The notes under the pieces were generated by a model that was not told the origin of the DNA, did no database searches, and saw nothing but the letters and a program-made list of their open reading frames with translations. Below are positions 49,908-54,524 of a stretch of 54,524 nucleotides of DNA, piece after piece. Made by a program: the position numbers and the translations under genes. The DNA is from GCA-2687025 sp964473525 (GTDB lineage: Bacteria > Poribacteria > WGA-4E > GCA-2687025), in NCBI GenBank assembly GCA_964473525.1, contig CAYYPK010000041.1:1-54524 (forward strand), given 5' to 3'. Within the stretch, counting starts at the first letter, position 1. Each line of letters starts with the position of its first letter.

Positions 49908-51578
49908 TCAGGCTTCGGCAGCGTCATACTGCCTGTCTATATAGCCTATGCCGCCCATCTCGGTCGGCACATGAATGAACGTCACGGTGTCCGCATCGAG
50001 ACCACGTCTGATGGCGGGCGCCAGTTGCTCCGCGTTCTCGATGTAGACCCCCTCGCCTCCAAGCGCCTGCGCCACTCGGTCGAAGCGGATCTCGCCGAAG
50101 ACTGTTCCCGCGCGTCGGTCGGAGGCTCGGGAGTCGGCCTCGATGCCCCACGCGCCGTCGTGCGCCACGACGGCCACGTATGGCGTTCCGAACCGTATCG
50201 CGGTTTCGATCTCCGCGAGCGTAAACCCCGCGGAGCCGTCGCCGCTGAGTAGAAGCACGGGGTGATCTGGACGCGCCATCCTCGCCGCGACCGCTCCGGC
50301 GAGACCCCACCCTATGACGCCGCTCGCCCCACAGGTGACCCAGTGACCGGGGTGCCGGTCCCACAGCAGCATATTCGCCCATCGCCCAATGTTCCCGCCG
50401 TCGACGAGAAACGTCACGTCCTCGTCGAGGAACGACCCCAGCGCTCGACAGAGCTGTAGTGACGTGAGTGGAAGGCCCTCGCGGCGGCCCCGTGGCTCCC
50501 ACCGGTCCAGCAGGCGCGCGCGCATGCCCCGCACCTCGGCGAGCCACGCTTCGTGCGACCACGTGTGGGCTTGCGCCTCGGCCAGCATCTGCGCCAGCGT
50601 CGACCGCGCGTCTCCAACGATCCCTATGTCCGACTCGACCGGCTTCGAGAGCGCGTCGGGGTCCGCGTCGATACGCACTAGCTTCGCCGATTCCGCGACC
50701 GCAGGCGGACGCGCGGACCCCGTGCGGTAATCGAGCGTCGCGCCAACGACGAGCAGCACGTCAGCCACTGCGAGCGCCTCATAGGCGCCGTTCGTGCCGC
50801 CGCCAAACGTCGTGCCGACGTATGCGTCGTAGCTTGTTTCCACGCACCCGCGTGACCACATGTTCGACAGCACCGGCACGTGGGTCTTAACGGCGAACGC
50901 GCGCAGCGCTTCCTCCGCGTTGGCGTATGCCACGCCGTTCCCAACGATCGCCAAGGGCCTTTCGGCTTCGGCAAGCGTTCTGACCGCGTCGCGTACACGC
51001 CCCTCATCGGCTGGAGACCTCTGCTCGACACGGGCCGGTGGGGGCGTGTCGTCCTGCAAGCTGCCTGCGTCGGGCGTTGGCATTGCCGCCGAGAACACGT
51101 CCGCGGGAATTGTCAGATGTACCGGTCCCGGTCTCCCCGAGATCGCCGCCCCCACGGCCTGAAGGGTTTCGTGTTCCAGGCGTTCGATTCGATCGACGCG
51201 CTGGGCGTACTTGCACACGGGCGCGACCATCCCGACCTGGTCCAGCTCCTGGAACTGGCCGAGGCCGAGCGTCGCGCTGTCCGCGGCGCCGCTTATGAGT
51301 AGGACCGGCGCGCCGTCCCAGTAGGCGTTCGCAACGCCCGTGAGCGCGTTCGTGTGACCCGGCCCCGCGCTGACGGCTACGACGCCCAGCCGGCCCGTCA
51401 TGCGGGCCCACACGTCGGCCATGTAGGCCGCGGACTGCTCGTTGCGGACATCGACGATGGGCATCTGCAAATCGACGCACGCGTCCAAGAACGGCTTGAG
51501 ACCGTTGCCGCAAAGCGCGAACACGCGTTCCACTCCCCGGCGCTGGAGTGAGTCGACTAACCACTGCGCTCCGTTCAT
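49908..51578 (-). CDS. thiamine-diphosphate-dependent enzyme (acetolactate-synthase-like)
   Basis: A 556-residue three-domain TPP enzyme. ATG 51578 has GAGGAGGG 5 nt upstream, which decides the start. The activating glutamate is in VRNEQSAAYMADVWARMTG (about 45-63), then SAGPGHTNALTG. The C-terminal TPP/Mg motif is LSGDGSAGFTLAE, ending 27 residues after the Asp in HDGAWG, so the usual Asn ligand is Asp. The middle domain is the nucleotide/FAD-type fold (LAIVGNGVAYANA). Family members include acetolactate synthase, oxalyl-CoA decarboxylase, glyoxylate carboligase and sulfoacetaldehyde acetyltransferase; I cannot choose among them. A CYAQ-type oxidoreductase partner is absent. The UroD-family gene ends 46 nt upstream of its start. 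Confidence 0.85.
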   Translation of the reverse strand: MNGAQWLVDSLQRRGVERVFALCGNGLKPFLDACVDLQMPIVDVRNEQSAAYMADVWARMTGRLGVVAVSAGPGHTNALTGVANAYWDGAPVLLISGAADSATLGLGQFQELDQVGMVAPVCKYAQRVDRIERLEHETLQAVGAAISGRPGPVHLTIPADVFSAAMPTPDAGSLQDDTPPPARVEQRSPADEGRVRDAVRTLAEAERPLAIVGNGVAYANAEEALRAFAVKTHVPVLSNMWSRGCVETSYDAYVGTTFGGGTNGAYEALAVADVLLVVGATLDYRTGSARPPAVAESAKLVRIDADPDALSKPVESDIGIVGDARSTLAQMLAEAQAHTWSHEAWLAEVRGMRARLLDRWEPRGRREGLPLTSLQLCRALGSFLDEDVTFLVDGGNIGRWANMLLWDRHPGHWVTCGASGVIGWGLAGAVAARMARPDHPVLLLSGDGSAGFTLAEIETAIRFGTPYVAVVAHDGAWGIEADSRASDRRAGTVFGEIRFDRVAQALGGEGVYIENAEQLAPAIRRGLDADTVTFIHVPTEMGGIGYIDRQYDAAEA

Positions 51579-51623
51579 ACGGACCCTCCTCGATACGAGC
51601 CGTGGCTTCGGTGTATCGCGCAA

Positions 51624-52685
51624 TCAGTCGTATCGACCATGCTGGCGGATCAGATCGACGGCGAACAGGTAGTTGTCGAGTGAGACATCCGACGATACGG
51701 AATGGTCGGAGTGGTACATGTATCCTCCGCCCTCCTTGGCTACGGCCAGCTTCGTTCGGATCTCCTCCTCGATCTCCTCGCGACTCCCGGCCAGGCGCCG
51801 AACATCGATGTTCCCGTAGAGAGTCAGTTGATCCCCGTATTGCGGCTTGAGTTCGCGCACGTCGAGGCCAGCCTTCGCCTCCAACGGATGCAGCGCCCCG
51901 AAGCCGGCTTCCAGGAAGGACGGAATAAGCGGCCGCACGTCGCCATCCGAGTGCAGTATCGTGGTCAAGCCATCGCGCGCGAAATGCTCGCACGCCTGCC
52001 GATGATACGGCATGATGAGGTCGCGGTACATCGCCGGGGAGATGAACGGGCCGTTGCGATATGCCAGATCGTCCGGCAGGAAGACGCCGTCGTACTCGAC
52101 GCCCATCGCCTTCATGGCCTCGTACCCGTCGATGACGAGTTGCGTGTGGGCGGCGAACATGTCCGCTACGAGCTGAGGATCTTCGTGCATCCACAGCAGC
52201 ATGCGCTCCATCCCCACCTTGTGCCACGTCGGATGGAAGCACGCGTGAATGCTGTAGACGCAGAACTTGCCCTCACGTCTTGCCGCTTCGTACGCGCGTA
52301 CCGCGCCTTTGCCGATCCGTGTGGGGTTGTACGCAGCTCGATCACGAAGCCGCGCCCAGTCGTCCCGGCTCTTGATGGAGAAGTCCAGCCACGAGGGGAC
52401 CCAGCCGTCCGCTTCCTGCATCTCTCGCCGAGTCGCTCCATTGGTGTCGATCTGGACTCGCTGGCGGCCGGTCTCCTCGAGGATACGCGCCGGCAACTGA
52501 AGGGTGTCGTCGACCGACCCGACCTGGGCGATGTCGAATCCGAAGTGTCTGCCCAGATCCACGTCGGCGGCCAGACCCTCTCGACGCCATCGGCGGACGG
52601 TCGCCTGCCAGTAGCTGTCTTGGAAGGGGACTCGGTCCGGGACGCCCCCGGACAAGACGGTCTGCACTCTTTCCCGGGAATCCAT
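51624..52685 (-). CDS. uroporphyrinogen-decarboxylase (UroD) family methyltransferase-like protein
   Basis: A 353-residue TIM-barrel protein. ATG 52685 has AGGAGG 6 nt upstream; the longer open frame to 52826 is not coding. It begins MDSRERVQTVLSGGVPDRVPF (family start, R-x-R---ALxGExPDRVP), and has FLPDDLAYRNGPFISPAMYRDLIMPYHRQ and TTILHSDGDVRPLIPSFLEAGFGALHPLEAKAG (key residues H-S-D-G-D and P-L-E). These match the COG0407/MtbA-like branch that handles methyl-corrinoid or similar one-carbon transfers, rather than true HemE. Poribacteria-like genomes hold many such paralogues. Same strand and 46 nt from the TPP enzyme, so a two-gene operon is likely. Confidence 0.85.
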   Translation of the reverse strand: MDSRERVQTVLSGGVPDRVPFQDSYWQATVRRWRREGLAADVDLGRHFGFDIAQVGSVDDTLQLPARILEETGRQRVQIDTNGATRREMQEADGWVPSWLDFSIKSRDDWARLRDRAAYNPTRIGKGAVRAYEAARREGKFCVYSIHACFHPTWHKVGMERMLLWMHEDPQLVADMFAAHTQLVIDGYEAMKAMGVEYDGVFLPDDLAYRNGPFISPAMYRDLIMPYHRQACEHFARDGLTTILHSDGDVRPLIPSFLEAGFGALHPLEAKAGLDVRELKPQYGDQLTLYGNIDVRRLAGSREEIEEEIRTKLAVAKEGGGYMYHSDHSVSSDVSLDNYLFAVDLIRQHGRYD

Positions 52686-52933
52686 GTCCGCCTCCTGCGG
52701 TCGAACGTTTACGACGCGGTGGCAGCGCCTCCGCCGCTTGCCACGGGCATCATCGCCTGCATGACCTGTAAGCCCGCGTGGGTTCCGTGGCCTCCTCCGG
52801 CGGCCACATGATGGGGTGCAGGGCAATGGGTTCCACCACGGGCGTCATCTCCGAGCCGGCGCCGGCGCGCGTGGAGCGGTGGCACGCGCCTGGGCCAGGC
52901 TGCCCAAAGCCCCACGCGCGCGCATGACGGCCC

Positions 52934-54439
52934 TCAGGCGCTCTTGCGCGCGATGCACGAGATGTAGTCGTGCACGACGGCATGGTCAGCGCCGGGTTCC
53001 CGAGTGTCCTCCATCCGACTTAGGAACTGCTCGGTCAGCGTATCGCGGCGACTGGGTGCGATAGCGTCGTAGAAGGCCGCGCCCGCGCCTGACTTTATAA
53101 GGTGTTCCAGCACCTGCGCCGCGGAGTCGTAGCGGAACGTCACCTGTCCCTCCCACAGGTGGTCCACGAGCATCCCAGACTCCTCGACCTCGCGGCGAGC
53201 ACGATCCATGTCGCGTGGGAATTCGAACGCGACGTGCTTCTCGAGGACAGAGGGATCCTCCGCGACGAGCTCACCGAATATTCGCAGGGGCTCGTAAGGG
53301 GAGTCCGCCTTGTGCACCACGAACGCGAGACGCCCGGACGGGGAGAGAGCTTCCCCAGCCGCCTCGAAGAAGGGGCCTAGCGGGATGTAGCCTAGCACCC
53401 AACTGGTGACGATGAGGTCAAACGCACCTTCGGCGTCGAGTGCGTCCATTGCGTCTCCGACGACAAACCGTACATTGCGGTGTCCTCCAGAACTTACCCG
53501 CGCACGGGCCTCAGCCAGCATGCCGTCCGACAGATCCACCGCGACTATCTCCGCGGAGGCCCGCAGAGACTCAGCGACCAAAGCTGTGGTGAATCCCGTG
53601 CCGCAGCCAGCGTCAAGGACGCGCCCGACGCCAGCGAAGTCTAGCCTTCCGACGACATCTCGGATCGGCTTGTCCGCTTCGCACAGCCAGAATTCGTCGT
53701 AGCTGGATCCGATGCGATCGTATGCGACGCGCACCTCATCAGGGCCCACGCGCGGCTGGCTCTCTGCGCGGATCTCAAAGAAGCGAGGGACGGGGTGCGA
53801 CTGCCTTAGATGCTGCGCACAGATGCGCTCCGAAACCATCGGGAGCGTGGGCGTGGCGTCCAGTGGAATGTGGCGGGACAGGACACGTCCCACGCACGCG
53901 CAACGTGGCTCCCGGAAGCAGGAGCCCATTCGGTCCAGGATGCTGGCGAGCGGCGCCGTCGTCACGTTACCGAACGACATGGGGACCAGGTTGCAGGGAC
54001 ACACCTCGCCACTGCCGTCGATATAGAGGTGCGTGAGTCCGGCTCCACACCCGAATGCGTCGGGTGACTCGAGGTACGCGTAGCAGGAGAGAATCGGCAA
54101 GTCGTCACGCTCCGCGACCTCATGCTGATAGCGCAGGATCTGCTGTCGATCGGACTTATCGAGCAGAATGTCCTGTCTCCCCGTGAGCCGGCCTGTGGCG
54201 CTGGGCTCAAGGACATGCACCTCAAGGGCGCCGACATCCCTCGCGAAACGCATGAACGTCCAGAAATGATCCTCCCGCAGGAACTCATGCGTGGCTACGG
54301 CCACGATGTACGGGTAGAGATCGCTCTGACGCGCGAACTCAAGAGCCTGAACGGCGGTTGCGTACGCCCCTGCCATGCCACGCATGCGGTCGTGTTCTTC
54401 GGGGTTCGCGGAGTCGAGGCTGACACCAACGGCAAACAA
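52934..54439 (-). CDS. radical-SAM (SPASM-like) / SAM-methyltransferase fusion, 5' end interrupted or incomplete
   Basis: From the TTG at 54439 the frame gives 501 residues. The first 115 continue a radical-SAM barrel (VGVSLDSANPEEHDRMRG). A SPASM/twitch-like cluster region follows (C131, C147, C149, C174, C180, C182; IDGSGEVCPCNLVPMSFGN), and residues 235-400 form a class I methyltransferase (RVLDAGCGTGFTTALVAE, then FDLIVTSWVLGYIP). The N-terminal CxxxCxxC is missing. Upstream, the frame continues to encode protein-like sequence (RLHRILDTLRSRAEALQAAG) to 54505, where a TGA at 54506-54508 interrupts it; the window ends 16 nt later. Either the gene is broken, the base is a sequencing error, or the TGA is read through. 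Confidence 0.75.
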   Translation of the reverse strand: MFAVGVSLDSANPEEHDRMRGMAGAYATAVQALEFARQSDLYPYIVAVATHEFLREDHFWTFMRFARDVGALEVHVLEPSATGRLTGRQDILLDKSDRQQILRYQHEVAERDDLPILSCYAYLESPDAFGCGAGLTHLYIDGSGEVCPCNLVPMSFGNVTTAPLASILDRMGSCFREPRCACVGRVLSRHIPLDATPTLPMVSERICAQHLRQSHPVPRFFEIRAESQPRVGPDEVRVAYDRIGSSYDEFWLCEADKPIRDVVGRLDFAGVGRVLDAGCGTGFTTALVAESLRASAEIVAVDLSDGMLAEARARVSSGGHRNVRFVVGDAMDALDAEGAFDLIVTSWVLGYIPLGPFFEAAGEALSPSGRLAFVVHKADSPYEPLRIFGELVAEDPSVLEKHVAFEFPRDMDRARREVEESGMLVDHLWEGQVTFRYDSAAQVLEHLIKSGAGAAFYDAIAPSRRDTLTEQFLSRMEDTREPGADHAVVHDYISCIARKSA

Positions 54440-54524
54440 GCCGGCGGCCTGGAGCGCTTCGGCGCGTGAGCGGAGGGTGTCAAGGATTCGGTGTAAACGG
54501 CCTTCTCACGTCACTGGCATCCTG

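Noticed and set aside
1..54524. CRISPR arrays, rRNA genes, insertion sequences or prophage genes
   Set aside because: No regularly spaced direct repeats, no rRNA motifs and no transposase, integrase or phage structural proteins were seen.

Overview
The window is a 54.5-kb piece of a GC-rich, uncultured bacterial genome. It is probably a metagenome scaffold, because a 10-N gap sits at 29946-29955. Several features together point to a Poribacteria- or Latescibacterota-type lineage: a UBact ubiquitin-like/20S proteasome locus, Cys-type sulfatases with an anaerobic sulfatase maturase, a phytanoyl-CoA dioxygenase, a DUF1501 protein, Gfo/Idh and dihydrodipicolinate-synthase-like catabolic enzymes, a secreted beta-propeller with a FlgD-like C-terminus, and a selenocysteine tRNA. 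I rate Poribacteria-like as most likely, but no 16S gene is present to settle it.

Layout. 1-14 kb: truncated tRNA-His, DUF1501 protein, a Kir-like potassium channel, PhyH dioxygenase, a uracil-DNA-glycosylase-like protein, the radical-SAM sulfatase maturase, a 42-residue basic protein, an NFACT/RqcH protein, DUF547 and alpha/beta-hydrolase genes, tRNA-Gln and a secreted beta-propeller. 14-21 kb: a sulfatase, a minimal MacB-type ABC exporter (ATPase and permease), then the UBact-prcB-prcA-pafA operon. 21-31 kb: a nitrite-oxidoreductase/nitrate-reductase-like operon comprising a HExxH/zinc-ribbon protein, a Tat-exported molybdenum subunit, a small conserved-looking protein, an Fe-S subunit, a TorD/NarJ chaperone, and a dihaem-c/haem-b fused gamma subunit. 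After the gap comes a cupredoxin-like protein. 31-42 kb: flagellar FliA sigma factor and FlhA, a CDF-like protein with an altered metal site, a second sulfatase, and a 1571-residue ATPase-TM-WD40-BNR protein. 42-46 kb: SDR, Gfo/Idh, DHDPS-like and HAD genes with a decayed second Gfo/Idh tail, then tRNA-Sec. 46.5-49.1 kb: a compact conflict-type island, an OLD-like AAA ATPase with a PIN nuclease followed by a DUF4258/YgiT toxin-antitoxin pair. 49.9-54.5 kb: a TPP enzyme, a UroD-family protein and a radical-SAM/methyltransferase fusion interrupted by an in-frame TGA.

How the parts fit. The maturase at 5.6 kb would install formylglycine in the sulfatases at 14.2 and 35.6 kb. Together with the Gfo/Idh, SDR, DHDPS-like, PhyH and UroD-family genes this suggests scavenging of sulfated or modified host or algal carbohydrates and methylated compounds. 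The molybdoenzyme operon provides periplasmic nitrogen-oxyanion (or related) electron transfer, with the cupredoxin as a candidate redox partner. The UBact locus supplies tagging and 20S proteolysis, but its ATPase ring is not in the window. The most noteworthy items are the NXR-like operon with its unusual accessory genes, the UBact system with a Gln C-terminus, the ATPase-PIN pair, and the giant membrane ATPase-propeller. All family assignments come from reading motifs by eye; no database search was run.
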